From Nocardia amikacinitolerans NBRC 108937 (GTDB lineage: Bacteria > Actinomycetota > Actinomycetes > Mycobacteriales > Mycobacteriaceae): a stretch of DNA of 64,000 nt. Numbering within the stretch: position 1 is the stretch's first letter; each line of letters begins with the position of its first letter. The notes under the pieces were generated by a model that had not been told where the DNA came from, made no database searches, and saw only the letters and a program-made list of their open reading frames with translations. Made by a program: the position numbers and the translations under genes. This document shows, in pieces, positions 49,147 to 58,374 of the stretch. The stretch lies in the NCBI RefSeq assembly GCF_001612615.1, contig NZ_BDAU01000033.1, forward strand, positions 1 through 64,000, in the 5' to 3' direction.

Positions 49147-50142
49147 TCAGGCTTTGCGGATTGCGCTGACCCAGCACCGGGAACCAGGCGCGGATTGCTG
49201 GAAGGTAGTCAGATTCATCTGGGTATTGGCCAGATACAGCCGGTCTCGATCGGCAGCGAGAGTGGTCGGAGCATCGAGGCTGGCGTCGGAGATGGTATTC
49301 ACCAGCCTCCCCGAGCGGCCGTCCTGGGTCATTCGGAAGACCGCCACCTGATTCTTCTGGGACAAGACCACATACAACGTGGAGCCCTCGAGATAGAGGC
49401 CGTCGGCCCAGGGGAGTGAAATCCCACCGAGATCGACCTGAACACTGAGGCCGGTAGCGGGATCGACCCGGAATAGCTTCTCAGTGCTTGTCTGTACGAC
49501 AAGTAGTGCCCCACCGTCGGGTGTCGAGCACAGACCGTTGGCGTTCTGGCCCTCGGTGTACACGAGGTCACCGGTGATGGGGAGGGTCATGACAGCTTCC
49601 GGGGGCGGGAGCGAATCGCCCGACAGCGGAAGCCTGTACAGCACCGGGAGGCGGGAGTCGGTGAACCAGGCGGAATCTCGTAGCAGCACCGTGTCATTGA
49701 CGAGAATGGTCTGCGGCTGCCCGAACACGTAATGCGCCAGTACCGCATTCGTGCGGGTGTCGAGGACGCGTGCATCGCCCCCGAGACCGTGACAGACGAA
49801 CAGCCGACCTGATTCATCGACCTTCATGCCGGTCGATTCGGTACCCCATCCGTCTGTGATCAACTCGCCGTTGCCGGTGCTCGAATCGATTCGATAGATT
49901 CCGCCACCGAAGGAGCTGACATACAGCGTATTTCCTGGTCCGCTCGCGATGCCCTCCGGCACGAAATCAGCTGGTAATTCGAACCTCTGCGTGGCGGTAT
50001 CAACTGGCAAGTCGGATCTCTGCGTGGCGGCGGGGGAAGCGGGAGTCGCGTCGCGGCCGGCTTGCTTCCCGCATCCGGTGACCATTCCGGTGGCAGCCAG
50101 CAGTGATCCGATAATGAGCGACCGTCGGGAAATATGAGACAT
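49147..50142 (-). CDS. Beta-propeller lipoprotein (SMP-30/NHL-like)
   Basis: 331 residues. The signal SRRSLIIGSLLAATGMVTGC has both a twin-arginine and a lipobox (VTGC), so export and lipid anchoring are likely. It is followed by a Ser/Thr/Pro linker with two near repeats (ATQRSDLPVDTATQRFELP). The rest has propeller-type strands: GIASGPGNTLYVSSFGGGIY, GMKVDESGRLFVCHGLGGDA, TEGQNANGLCSTPDGGALLV and DGLYLEGSTLYVVLSQKNQV. It is like SMP-30/gluconolactonase-type proteins, and enzymatic activity cannot be claimed. The last ~65 codons overlap antisense with the read-through frame of the FprB remnant. It lies among sugar-transferase genes of the cell envelope. Confidence 0.8.
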   Translation of the reverse strand: MSHISRRSLIIGSLLAATGMVTGCGKQAGRDATPASPAATQRSDLPVDTATQRFELPADFVPEGIASGPGNTLYVSSFGGGIYRIDSSTGNGELITDGWGTESTGMKVDESGRLFVCHGLGGDARVLDTRTNAVLAHYVFGQPQTILVNDTVLLRDSAWFTDSRLPVLYRLPLSGDSLPPPEAVMTLPITGDLVYTEGQNANGLCSTPDGGALLVVQTSTEKLFRVDPATGLSVQVDLGGISLPWADGLYLEGSTLYVVLSQKNQVAVFRMTQDGRSGRLVNTISDASLDAPTTLAADRDRLYLANTQMNLTTFQQSAPGSRCWVSAIRKA

Positions 50143-50552
50143 GTGTCCTCTCGTTCGTTAGCGGCGAGCGGTCTGCGGTGTGCCGACGCCGACGCCGACG
50201 CCGACAACGATCGAACCCGAACCTTCGGTCGGCCTCGTGTAGAGTTGAGAAGTCGCTGTGAGATAAGCGCCGGGGCTACGTGCGAGCGGAAACGCTTGTG
50301 TCGCTGACGAGACGGTGGGAACCACTGCCACTGGCGGCGGTCGTCGATCCAGGCACGGTCGTCCAACGATCGTAGCGGTAGTCGTTGAGTCTGTAGTGGC
50401 GACTGCGCCAATAGATTCGGCGGCAAAATCTGCAGGATGAACGGCAGATCGGTTTCGAAGATCACCTCCTCCCCAGCTTGTGACGCGAGGAGGGCCATTT
50501 CCAAATCACCCGCGGCGCTTGGGGACGCGGAAGCAGCGCTACCTGATGACGA
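50143..50552. other. Intergenic with short GCCGAC repeat
   Basis: About 400 bases. Around 50180-50208 the hexamer GCCGAC is repeated about five times. A minus frame upstream of it (MALLASQAGEEVIFETDLPF) looks weakly coding but has no known domain. The lipoprotein promoter should be here. Confidence 0.35.
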
Positions 50553-52427
50553 TCACTGCCGCGCGGCGGTGAGGTCGTAGACCGTGACTCCATCGACCTC
50601 TTGGGCGGCGAATGTGTTCCTGACCCATCGCGTGATCCGATGGGCTTCGGAATCGGATGTGCTGCTGCGGAACCCGTCCTGGTGGTCGATGAAGTAGTGA
50701 ACCTTGCCGCTGGCCACGGTTGTCTGGAACTGGGCGAGCGTCGGCGCAGGATCGGTGCCGTTGAAGCCGCCGATGGCCATGATTGGCAGTCCAGTGGTGA
50801 GCTGGAAGCCAGCAGCGCTGTTGGACGTGACGGCGGCCGCGGCCCACGTGAAATTGCCGCCATACTGCTCGAGCAGCGTGACCAGGCGATCACTGGGAGT
50901 GCTGACCACCATCATCCCGCCGGCCGGGCTCGTCCAGAGCTTCGCGAAGTCGGAGGCCCCGGCGTTCGGCCCGGCAACCGGGACGGCATTGGAGTGCGGT
51001 GTGGCGATGGTGTCGATGGTGTAGGCGGTCGGTCCCGCCAAGGCCGCCAAGGCAGCCGCCGAGGCCACTACGGCAGCGGGTCTGCCGTGCACGCGGATCA
51101 GCATCGCGAATGCGGCGACAGCTCCGACGGCAAGCACGACCCATCGCAACCACGGGACGAATTCGGGACTGCGCGACAACAGAATCCATGCGGTGACTGC
51201 GGTGATCGCAACTGTCGATGCCAGTGCGAGGCGCACGGTGAACTGGTCGCGTCGCCGCCACAGCATGACACTTCCCGCACCGCCGAGCGCGGCGATAGCC
51301 GGGGCGAGGGCGACCGTATAGTACTGGTGGAATATGCCCGCCATATAGCTGAAGACGAGGCCGGTGACCAGCAGCCAGCCGCCCCACAGCAGCAGTGATG
51401 CGCGCGGAGCGTCGGTACGGACCGCCCTGCCGCGCAACAGGGACGCCGCAACCAGCAGAAGGAGCGCGGCGGGAATCAACCATCCGATCTGCCCGCCCTG
51501 GACGCTGTCGAGCATGCGGGTGATCCCGGGACCCGACCCGAACGCCGCGCCGCCAGGTCCCGGCGCGGCACCCCAGTTGCTGCCGGGTTCATCACCGGTC
51601 AATCGGCCCAGACCGTTGTAGCCGAGGGTCAGCTCGAGGATCGAATTGTGCTGGGAGCCACCGATCCACGGACGTGACGACGTCGGCCACAGCTCGACCG
51701 CAAGCAGCCACCACCCCGCGGCCACCACCATGGCGGCGGCCGCCGCCAGCAGCTGCACAATGCGAGTACCCACTCGTGGTGGGCCCGCCATCAGATAGGT
51801 GCCAGCGAGCGCGGGGACGACCAAGAGGACTTGGAGTTGCTTGGCGAGGAAGCCGAATCCAATGCAGGCCCCGGCCAGAATCAGCCAGCGGGTGCGGCCG
51901 TCGTCGACGGCGCGCAGCAGCGCCCATGCGGCGGCGACCATGAGGAACACCAGCAGGGCGTCGGGATTGTTGTACCGGAACATGAGGGCCGCGACCGGGG
52001 TCAGGGCAAGTATCAGCCCGGCCAGCAGTCCCGCCGCCGCACCGAAAACTCGCCGGACGGCCGCCCGGAGCAGGGCGACGGAGGCGACTCCGAACAATAC
52101 CTGCGGTGCCTGGATACTCCAGGAGTGGAGGCCGAAGAGCCGTACGGAGAGCTCCATCGGCCACAGCGACGCCGGTGGTTTGTCCACGGTGATGAAACCG
52201 GCCGCGTCCGAGGACCCGAAGAAGAAGGCCGCCCACGATTGCGAACCTGCCTGGGCGGCAGCGGAATAGAAGGCGTTGGCCCAGCCGTTGGCGCTGAGGT
52301 TGCACAGATACGCGGCGGCGGTCCCGACCAGCAGAGCCACCACCGCGGCGGACTCCCACCGGAAACGATTCGCGAGCGCATTGTCCGTCGTCATGGTCGT
52401 CTGGAGCGGTGTGGTCGTCGCGGTCAC
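50553..52427 (-). CDS. ArnT-like polytopic glycosyltransferase (GT39/PMT-2 type)
   Basis: 624 residues from GTG 52427 (ATG 52394 is the other choice). About eleven to thirteen membrane spans. The first external loop has SSDAAGFITVDKPPASLWPM, the DKPPAS block typical of this actinobacterial mannosyltransferase group. Then MFRYNNPDALLVFLMVAAAW, GFLAKQLQVLLVVPALAGTY, WWLLAVELWPTSSRPWIGGS, LLLWGGWLLVTGLVFSYMAG and FHQYYTVALAPAIAALGGAG. A C-terminal external domain follows (TTGLPIMAIGGFNGTDPAPT, VHYFIDHQDGFR). It transfers sugar from a polyprenyl carrier to an envelope acceptor, protein or lipid; the acceptor is unknown. Confidence 0.88.
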   Translation of the reverse strand: MTATTTPLQTTMTTDNALANRFRWESAAVVALLVGTAAAYLCNLSANGWANAFYSAAAQAGSQSWAAFFFGSSDAAGFITVDKPPASLWPMELSVRLFGLHSWSIQAPQVLFGVASVALLRAAVRRVFGAAAGLLAGLILALTPVAALMFRYNNPDALLVFLMVAAAWALLRAVDDGRTRWLILAGACIGFGFLAKQLQVLLVVPALAGTYLMAGPPRVGTRIVQLLAAAAAMVVAAGWWLLAVELWPTSSRPWIGGSQHNSILELTLGYNGLGRLTGDEPGSNWGAAPGPGGAAFGSGPGITRMLDSVQGGQIGWLIPAALLLLVAASLLRGRAVRTDAPRASLLLWGGWLLVTGLVFSYMAGIFHQYYTVALAPAIAALGGAGSVMLWRRRDQFTVRLALASTVAITAVTAWILLSRSPEFVPWLRWVVLAVGAVAAFAMLIRVHGRPAAVVASAAALAALAGPTAYTIDTIATPHSNAVPVAGPNAGASDFAKLWTSPAGGMMVVSTPSDRLVTLLEQYGGNFTWAAAAVTSNSAAGFQLTTGLPIMAIGGFNGTDPAPTLAQFQTTVASGKVHYFIDHQDGFRSSTSDSEAHRITRWVRNTFAAQEVDGVTVYDLTAARQ

Positions 52428-52596
52428 CCGACCCAGTCTCGCCGTGGGTGCTCGTCCCAAGATCAGGTCCGGCTGTGAGCTCGGTGGGAGTCGGCGGAGG
52501 CGGCGTTGCGGCCGTTCACAGGCAACACCCAGCTTGCGACGACCTGAGGCGTGGTTGTCGTCCCGACGATCGAGCCGTGAAGGCACGGGTGGGCGA

Positions 52597-53220
52597 TCAC
52601 GAGCAATTCGGTGTCGAAGAACCACTCGCCATCTTCGACGAGGGCAGCAGTCGGCGGGCGACGTCCGTGCGAATTGCCTTCAATCCGCACTGCGCAGCGG
52701 AGAACCGGGCGCGCAGGGATGTCCTGAGGATGAGATTGTCACCGCGGGAGATGAATGCGCGCTTCGGCCCGCGCACGACCCGGGAATCGGAACTCGGTCT
52801 AATACCGATGGCCAGATCGGAATGCCCTGATACCAGCGGGGCGACCATCGGCAGTCGACCATTGAGATCGGTGGACAGTTCAACGTCCATGTAGGCGACA
52901 ACCTCGGCATCGGAGGTTTCCTACACCACCTTGCGCGCTCGGCCACGGCCCTTGCGGTCGAGGTGGACCACACGCACGTGGTCGCAGTCCTCGGCGAGGG
53001 CCCGCGCGATCCGTAGCGTGCCATCGGTGTTCGCGTTGTCGGCGAGGGTGATTCGGATCGAGAAGGGAAAACCGTTGTGCAGGTGGGTGCGCAGCCGGTC
53101 GACGCAGTCGGCGAGATCGCGCTCCTCGTTGTACACCGGGATAACGATGTCCAGCACCGGCGTGGGGCGCGGATCGCGGATCTTTTCCCCTGCGCGAGTG
53201 ATGATCACGGTCACTCTCAT
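52597..53220 (-). pseudogene. Broken GT2 glycosyltransferase copy
   Basis: From ATG 53220: TPVLDIVIPVYNEERDLADC, TLADNANTDGTLRIARALAE, HLDRKGRGRARKVV and a TAG at 52921-52923 where the intact relative at 46911 has Trp. The frame then goes on as ETSDAEVVAYMDVELSTDLN, GRLPMVAPLVSGHSDLAIGI and SAAQCGLKAIRTDVARRLLP. A frame change near 52640 gives VEDGEWFFDTELLVIA, and similarity ends there, with the GtrA domain lost. One nonsense change, one frameshift and a 3' cut make it non-functional. It sits between the two ArnT-like genes. Confidence 0.85.
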
Positions 53221-53309
53221 ATGTCCCAGCATCGAAGTCCCAGCTCACGCCCGGCTCGGCCGGAGCTGGGACCTTGCTGTGATCTTTGGAGTGGACGCCC
53301 GCGGTGCTC

Positions 53310-55259
53310 TCAGTGGCGTTGCTGAAGGTCGTAGACCCTGGCATTGCCGACAGTGGTCGGTGTGAAGTTGGCCTTGACCCACGCGGTGATCTGTTCGGAT
53401 ACGGTGGAGCCGCTGCCCATGCCGGGCACGCCGCCTCCGGAATCGGTGTCAACGAAGTACCGCACCTCAGCGTCGGCCACGTAGCGCTGGAACTGCTCCA
53501 TGGTGGGGGCTGGGTCCTGGCGGGCGAAGCCGCCTATTCCGATGACCGACGTGCCGGAACTCAGCTCCATCTGTGCGGCGCTGCTGGCGCCGGTAGCGGC
53601 TGCCGACCAGCGCGTCCCCGCGCGTTGGAGCAGTGCGGCGAGTTCGGGATTGGCGGTGAGATCGACCCCATGGCGGGTATCGCCGGGCTTGGGGCCGGAG
53701 GCCACCATGCCGCCACTGTGCGTGATGGTGATGGTTTCCAGAGTGTACGCCGCCGGGCCCAGAACACCGAGTAGCACTGCGGCGGAGACTATTGCGATGG
53801 TCGGTCGACGGGTGTGCCTTATGACCGGGACGGCCACGGCGATGGCGACTGCGCCCACCACCAGTGCGATACGCAGCCAGGGCAGCCAGTGCGGAGTCCG
53901 GTTGAGCAGATAGAAGCTCCAACCATAGGTGACCACCGCCATCACGACGAGCGTTCCGCGTGCGGCCAATTGGGTTCTGCGATTCCACAATTCACCCAGC
54001 GCGATCGCCAAGACCGCGGCGATCGCGGGAGCGAGGGCGACCGTGTAGTACTCGTGGAAGATTCCGCTCATGTAGCTGAAAACCAAGCCGGTCACCAGCA
54101 GCCACCCGCCCCACACGATCAGTGCGGTGCGCTGGGGGTCGGTGCGCGGGTGACGGCGGATGTACCACAGAACGGCAACGAGCCCGATGAGGGCGGCGGG
54201 CAGCAGCCAGCTGATTTCGGTCGCGGCAGCATCGGTGAACAGCCGCGTGATGCCCTTGTTGGCGCCGTTCGGGGGCAGTTCGAATTCGGCAGAATCCATA
54301 CCGCCGGGCAGGTCCATACCGCTGGGGATATCGATACCGCTGGGGATGTCCATGCCGCCACCGGAGCCGCCGGCGAACGGCGTCCCCTGGCGCGAGCCGA
54401 GTAGCCGACCGAAGCCGTTGTACCCCACGGTCAGCTGCCACAGGCTGTTGTTGGTCGACCCGCCGACATAGGGTCGGGAGTCGGCTGGCCAGAGTTCGAC
54501 GAGCAGGACCAGCCAGCCGCCGGAGATCACCAGTGCCAGACCGGCGACGAGCAGTTTACGAATGCGGGCCCACAGACCGACCGGCGCGGCGATCAGGAAT
54601 GCCAGCGCCAATCCCGGCAAGACGAGTAGAGCCTGCAGCATCTTGGTGAGAAAGGCGAACCCGATGGCGGTTCCGGCCAGCGCCAGCCACGCCGTGCTCG
54701 CCGTCTCGATGGCGCGGACCGTGCAGTACGCCGCGACGACGAGCAGCAGCACCAGCAGTGCGTCAGGGTTGTCGTAGCGAAACATCAACGCCGCCACCGG
54801 AGTCACCGCCAGGAAGGTTCCCGCGAGCAGGCCCGCACCGGGGCGGCTGGTGCGGCGGACGGTCGCATACAGCAGCCAGACCGAGCCGATGCCCATCAGC
54901 GCCTGCGGCAGCAAGAGCGACCAGGTGTTGAACCCGAACAGCCGCGCCGACAGGCCCATCGCCCACAGCGAGGCGGGTGGTTTGTCGACGCTGATGACAT
55001 TGCCGGGATCGACCGAACCGAAGAGCAAGGCAGTCCAATTCCTTGAACCGGCCTGCGCTGCGGCCGCGTAGTATTCGTTGCCCCAGCCCTGAGATCCCAG
55101 TGCCCAGAGATATACCGCCGCAGTCGCCGTCAGCAGTGCGATCAAACTAGGGCGTTCCCAGCGATTTTCGGGATCGGTGGCGAAGAGTAGCCGATCGGCC
55201 CACGGCCAAGGCAGGCCACGTGCGGCTAAGCGGGGAGACATGGGGGAGGCCACGGTCAT
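53310..55259 (-). CDS. ArnT-like polytopic glycosyltransferase (second copy)
   Basis: 649 residues from ATG 55259; the frame is open to 55508, but the upstream part lacks membrane character. The same plan as the protein at 50553: WTALLFGSVDPGNVISVDKP and PASLWAMGL, MFRYDNPDALLVLLLVVAAY, FLTKMLQALLVLPGLALAFL, VELWPADSRPYVGGSTNNSL, WGGWLLVTGLVFSYMSGIFH and EYYTVALAPAIAAVLAIALG, then the C-terminal outer domain (VIGIGGFARQDPAPTMEQFQ, VRYFVDTDSGGG). The external loop near residues 297-320 has a run of x-D-x-P-x-G repeats (GMDIPSGIDIPSGMDLPGGM), absent in the first copy. Envelope glycosylation is inferred. Confidence 0.88.
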   Translation of the reverse strand: MTVASPMSPRLAARGLPWPWADRLLFATDPENRWERPSLIALLTATAAVYLWALGSQGWGNEYYAAAAQAGSRNWTALLFGSVDPGNVISVDKPPASLWAMGLSARLFGFNTWSLLLPQALMGIGSVWLLYATVRRTSRPGAGLLAGTFLAVTPVAALMFRYDNPDALLVLLLVVAAYCTVRAIETASTAWLALAGTAIGFAFLTKMLQALLVLPGLALAFLIAAPVGLWARIRKLLVAGLALVISGGWLVLLVELWPADSRPYVGGSTNNSLWQLTVGYNGFGRLLGSRQGTPFAGGSGGGMDIPSGIDIPSGMDLPGGMDSAEFELPPNGANKGITRLFTDAAATEISWLLPAALIGLVAVLWYIRRHPRTDPQRTALIVWGGWLLVTGLVFSYMSGIFHEYYTVALAPAIAAVLAIALGELWNRRTQLAARGTLVVMAVVTYGWSFYLLNRTPHWLPWLRIALVVGAVAIAVAVPVIRHTRRPTIAIVSAAVLLGVLGPAAYTLETITITHSGGMVASGPKPGDTRHGVDLTANPELAALLQRAGTRWSAAATGASSAAQMELSSGTSVIGIGGFARQDPAPTMEQFQRYVADAEVRYFVDTDSGGGVPGMGSGSTVSEQITAWVKANFTPTTVGNARVYDLQQRH

Positions 55260-55582
55260 GTTCGTGATCGTGGTGTCGGTGGCTCGTGCGGACCTCGCGC
55301 CAGCCTGTGAGATTGCTGCGAATTGAGCCCGGGATCTGCCGGAAAAAAGAGTTGTGCCCGTACTGCCTCGGCCTCGTAGGAGCCGCGTTGCCGCCGCCTC
55401 GCCAGTCTTCGGTGCCGTCTTCAGATCACCGGCGATGCCGGAAGTGGTTTCGCAGATGGGTCTGGAGAAACGGAGGGCCTTGTTCACCATGCCTTGACGG
55501 CATGCCACATTGGCGGCAGGAATTACCCAGATGCATCTCGGTGAGCAACTGAACCCTGCTCCAAGGCTAGTTCACGTGAGCA
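55260..55582. other. Upstream region of the glycosyltransferase genes
   Basis: About 320 bases. The frame of the transferase stays open leftwards from 55508 with a non-hydrophobic, unremarkable sequence. No other gene is seen. The promoter of the leftward glycosyltransferase run is expected here. Confidence 0.3.
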
Positions 55583-55603
55583 CGACCGCCTCGACGGCGG
55601 TCG
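55583..55603. terminator. Hairpin at the end of the hydrolase operon
   Basis: CGACCGCC-TCGAC-GGCGGTCG: perfect 8-base arms, 5-base loop, very GC-rich. It lies 23 bases beyond the stop of the leftward ACMSD-like gene. No T-run follows, as is common in actinobacteria. Confidence 0.55.
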
Positions 55604-55625
55604 CGCACCGATGATGCCGGATTCC

Positions 55626-56591
55626 TCAACGATTGCGTGACAGAAGGGCTTCCGAATTGGCTAGCAGCAACTTTCGTATATCGCCGTCACCGGGGACCGA
55701 GGCCGACCCCAGACGCTCCGCCCACGCCTCGACCTCGGGTAGCGGCGTGAAGGGGAGGTCACTGCCGTAGTGCAGGTGGCTGGGGTCGGCAACGCTCAGC
55801 AGTGCGGGCAAGAGCTCCGGCATGGGCATGCCTGCGAGGTCGAAGTGCAGTTGACGCAAGGCGTTTCGCATCGGATCCTGCCCTTCCTTGCCTGCCATCC
55901 GCGCTCCGATGACGTCGACACGGGAGGCCAGGATCGGTAGCGCGGCTCCCGCGTGGGGGACGATGACCTTGATGTGCGGGTACCTTTCGAGCACGCCGCT
56001 CAGCACGAGATCAGTGACAGTGCGGGTGGTGTCGAAGAAGAACTCGAGCATCGGGCGGGGGTAGGGCAGTTCCGGGGCGTGTCCTGTGCACGGCGCGGCG
56101 GGGCTCGTCGGGTGCAGGAACAGCACAGCGTTGCGGCGGTCGAGTTCGGCGTAGACGGGTTCGAGGTGTTCGTTGCCGAGGTACATGCCGTCGAGGTTGG
56201 TTTCGAACACGACTCCCGAAGCGCCGAGGACATCGAAGGCGTAGGCGATTTCGGCCAGTGTCCCTTCGATGTCGGGCAAAGGAGTGGAGGCGAAGAACCC
56301 GAAGCGGTCCCGGTGTGTCCGAGCCAGGCGGGCGCCTTCCTCGTTCACTTGACGGGCCAGGTCGCGGGCCGCGGTGTCATTCCCGAAATGCACGCCCGGG
56401 GAGGAGATCGACAAGTAGGCCTTGGCGACACCGATCTTGTCCATGGCCGCCAGTGCGCCCTCCTCGCTCCACTCCGGGATGCCCCAGATACCATCGGGAC
56501 GGGAGTGGCCGTTGGCGATCAGGGCGTCGCGGTAGAAGTCGGGGATGTAGTGGCAGTGCACATCGATCTTCGACAGATCGGTCTTCGACAT
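55626..56591 (-). CDS. ACMSD-family amidohydrolase/decarboxylase
   Basis: 321 residues from ATG 56591, after GAGGAGA. Metal-site marks: SKIDVHCHYIPDFYRDALIA (HxH), NAVLFLHPTSPAAPC (His), IKVIVPHAGAALPILASRVD (His) and LHYGSDLPFTPLPEVEAWAE (Asp). In the ACMSD branch the HxH, two further His and a C-terminal Asp bind zinc or manganese. Members decarboxylate 2-amino-3-carboxymuconate semialdehyde, gamma-resorcylate and related ring acids without oxidation. It is the last gene of the leftward transporter-hydrolase operon, 8 bases from the CocE-like gene. It probably decarboxylates a ring acid set free by the preceding enzymes (inference). Confidence 0.86.
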   Translation of the reverse strand: MSKTDLSKIDVHCHYIPDFYRDALIANGHSRPDGIWGIPEWSEEGALAAMDKIGVAKAYLSISSPGVHFGNDTAARDLARQVNEEGARLARTHRDRFGFFASTPLPDIEGTLAEIAYAFDVLGASGVVFETNLDGMYLGNEHLEPVYAELDRRNAVLFLHPTSPAAPCTGHAPELPYPRPMLEFFFDTTRTVTDLVLSGVLERYPHIKVIVPHAGAALPILASRVDVIGARMAGKEGQDPMRNALRQLHFDLAGMPMPELLPALLSVADPSHLHYGSDLPFTPLPEVEAWAERLGSASVPGDGDIRKLLLANSEALLSRNR

Positions 56592-56599
56592 GATTCTCC

Positions 56600-58354
56600 T
56601 CAGCGGTAGGTGTATCCGGCATCCGCATATTTGGGTGGGATGACCGGAATTTGCAGGTAGGACTGGTAGCGGCCACCTGTGTGCAGAATGTGCCGACCGG
56701 AGTTGTCGGTCTCCCACACGAGTGGTTCGAACCAGTTCTCTCGGATGTAATGACCGGCGATCTGGACTCTGATGCCTTGGCCGGCGTGCCATATACGGCT
56801 GGTGGGCCAGATGGCGATGTCCACGGGCACGATCTCGCCGGGGGCGAGCTTCTGTTCGCGGCGGTGCGCTAGGACCGGCTCGAAGTCGGTCGACCTGTCC
56901 GCGTCCAGCTCTCGACGTGAGACCCGCAATTTGCCCCAAGCGCCGGGGTGTGGTTGCCCGACGACGCTGGTAGGCAGCCATTCACCGGTGCTGCTCAGCT
57001 TCTGGATGTTGACGAACAGGTCGAGATCGTCGTTGCCGTCTGCCTCGACGTACAGGCGCAGCTTCATGTAGCCGGTGATTTCGGTGTCCTCCGGAAAAGT
57101 CATGTCGAAGGTGACTACACCCTTGGCTGCGTCATAGGAGGTACTGGACTCCGCCTGGACCGGGTCGGGTGCGAGGGAATGATCTGTGGCGTCGAGGTAG
57201 AGCTTTTCGTATAGTGTGCGCGCGAGCGGGAATTCGTTTTCTGGGCGGTTGACCTGATAGTCGCAGTCGTAGGCGTCCATGACCTCGAGTCGCACCTTGG
57301 GGGTGAGTTCCCAGCCGTTGTGGATGTCCTTGAGGTAGCGGTCGAAGAAGCGTTTGAGGTCTTCGAGGTTGTGCGGTGAGTACATGTCGGGCCATTCGAA
57401 ATCCCGGTGTGCGCGGAGCCATTTGGAGTTGCTCGCCGCAAAGCGGTAGCCGTGGATGGCGCCGTGCAGGTGAAAGTGGCTCCATCCGGCGGTGATGTAG
57501 CAGGGGATGGTGATCTTGGCCGGGTCGGCGACCTTGTCGCGCCAATAGTTGTTCAGGAAGGGATATTTGCGCGCCATGGCCCCGATGTCCTCGACACGGT
57601 TGGGTCCGGTGAGGATGCCGACCAGCGCACCGTGGAAGGCCAGTCCCGGTATGCCGCCCTCGTAGAGAGCCTCGGAGAACTGGTCGTAGGTGCCCTCCCA
57701 AGGTGCGATGGCGGCCAGATGCGGCGGTTGCTGTGCGGCGATGGCCCACTGCGAGACCGCAGGGCCGGAGTTTCCGGCCATGCCGATCTTGCCGTTGCAC
57801 CAGGGCCGTGCTGCCAGCCATTCCACGACGTCGTAGCCATCTCGGGCGTCCTGTGAGCCGTGGAAACAGATATCGCCCTCGGAATGGCCCACACCGCGGG
57901 GGTCCACGTTGGCGACCGCGTAACCGTGATGGCACCAGTAGCCGGGATCGGCGGACTCGAACTTGGCCATCAGCGAGATCGTGGTCGCCGGCACGCCTTG
58001 CACGTCCCAGTGGTCGAATCCGTCACCGGGGCGCTTGCCGAAGTAGCTCCAGGCGATGATCACCGGCACCGGAGTGGTGGTGTCTGGACGGTAGACATCG
58101 GTGTAGATCGTGGTGCCGTCCCGCAGCACCACGGGCTGATCCTGCTCGCAGATGATGCCGGGCGCGGCCTCGTAGGTGCGGGTGTGCAGCGGCGGGCAGT
58201 AGCCGAGATAGCCGTTCTTGATCAAGGCGTCGTCGCTGCCCTCACCGGGTGTCGCGGGTCGGCGCGCGGACCGGTAGACGACTTCTATCTGTTCGCCGTC
58301 GAATGTTTGTGCGGCCGTCGTGAATCGAGGTTCCTGCTCGATATCGGTCGACAT
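56600..58354 (-). CDS. CocE/NonD-family serine hydrolase
   Basis: Alpha/beta hydrolase of the cocaine-esterase/X-Pro-dipeptidyl-peptidase (S15) type, 584 residues, AAGGGAG upstream of ATG 58354. VVLRDGTTIYTDVYRPDTTT is the usual entry. AVANVDPRGVGHSEGDICFH, DVVEWLAARPWCNGKIGMAG and NSGPAVSQWAIAAQQPPHLA bring the nucleophile Ser in G-N-S-G. ITAGWSHFHLHGAIHGYRF should hold the catalytic His region. The C-terminal jelly-roll follows (TFPEDTEITGYMKLRLYVEA, GEIVPVDIAIWPTSRIWHAG). It hydrolyses an ester or amide, perhaps of an aromatic acid imported by the operon transporter. No signal peptide, so it is cytoplasmic. Confidence 0.87.
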   Translation of the reverse strand: MSTDIEQEPRFTTAAQTFDGEQIEVVYRSARRPATPGEGSDDALIKNGYLGYCPPLHTRTYEAAPGIICEQDQPVVLRDGTTIYTDVYRPDTTTPVPVIIAWSYFGKRPGDGFDHWDVQGVPATTISLMAKFESADPGYWCHHGYAVANVDPRGVGHSEGDICFHGSQDARDGYDVVEWLAARPWCNGKIGMAGNSGPAVSQWAIAAQQPPHLAAIAPWEGTYDQFSEALYEGGIPGLAFHGALVGILTGPNRVEDIGAMARKYPFLNNYWRDKVADPAKITIPCYITAGWSHFHLHGAIHGYRFAASNSKWLRAHRDFEWPDMYSPHNLEDLKRFFDRYLKDIHNGWELTPKVRLEVMDAYDCDYQVNRPENEFPLARTLYEKLYLDATDHSLAPDPVQAESSTSYDAAKGVVTFDMTFPEDTEITGYMKLRLYVEADGNDDLDLFVNIQKLSSTGEWLPTSVVGQPHPGAWGKLRVSRRELDADRSTDFEPVLAHRREQKLAPGEIVPVDIAIWPTSRIWHAGQGIRVQIAGHYIRENWFEPLVWETDNSGRHILHTGGRYQSYLQIPVIPPKYADAGYTYR

Positions 58355-58374
58355 TGCGTGTGTGCTCCCTTTTG

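Noticed and set aside
50180..50208. GCCGAC hexamer run considered as a CRISPR or regulatory repeat
   Set aside because: Unit of six bases without spacers; simple repeat in GC-rich DNA.
55310..55508. N-terminal extension of the second ArnT-like gene
   Set aside because: Polar and without a membrane span; the sister protein starts near the equivalent of 55259.
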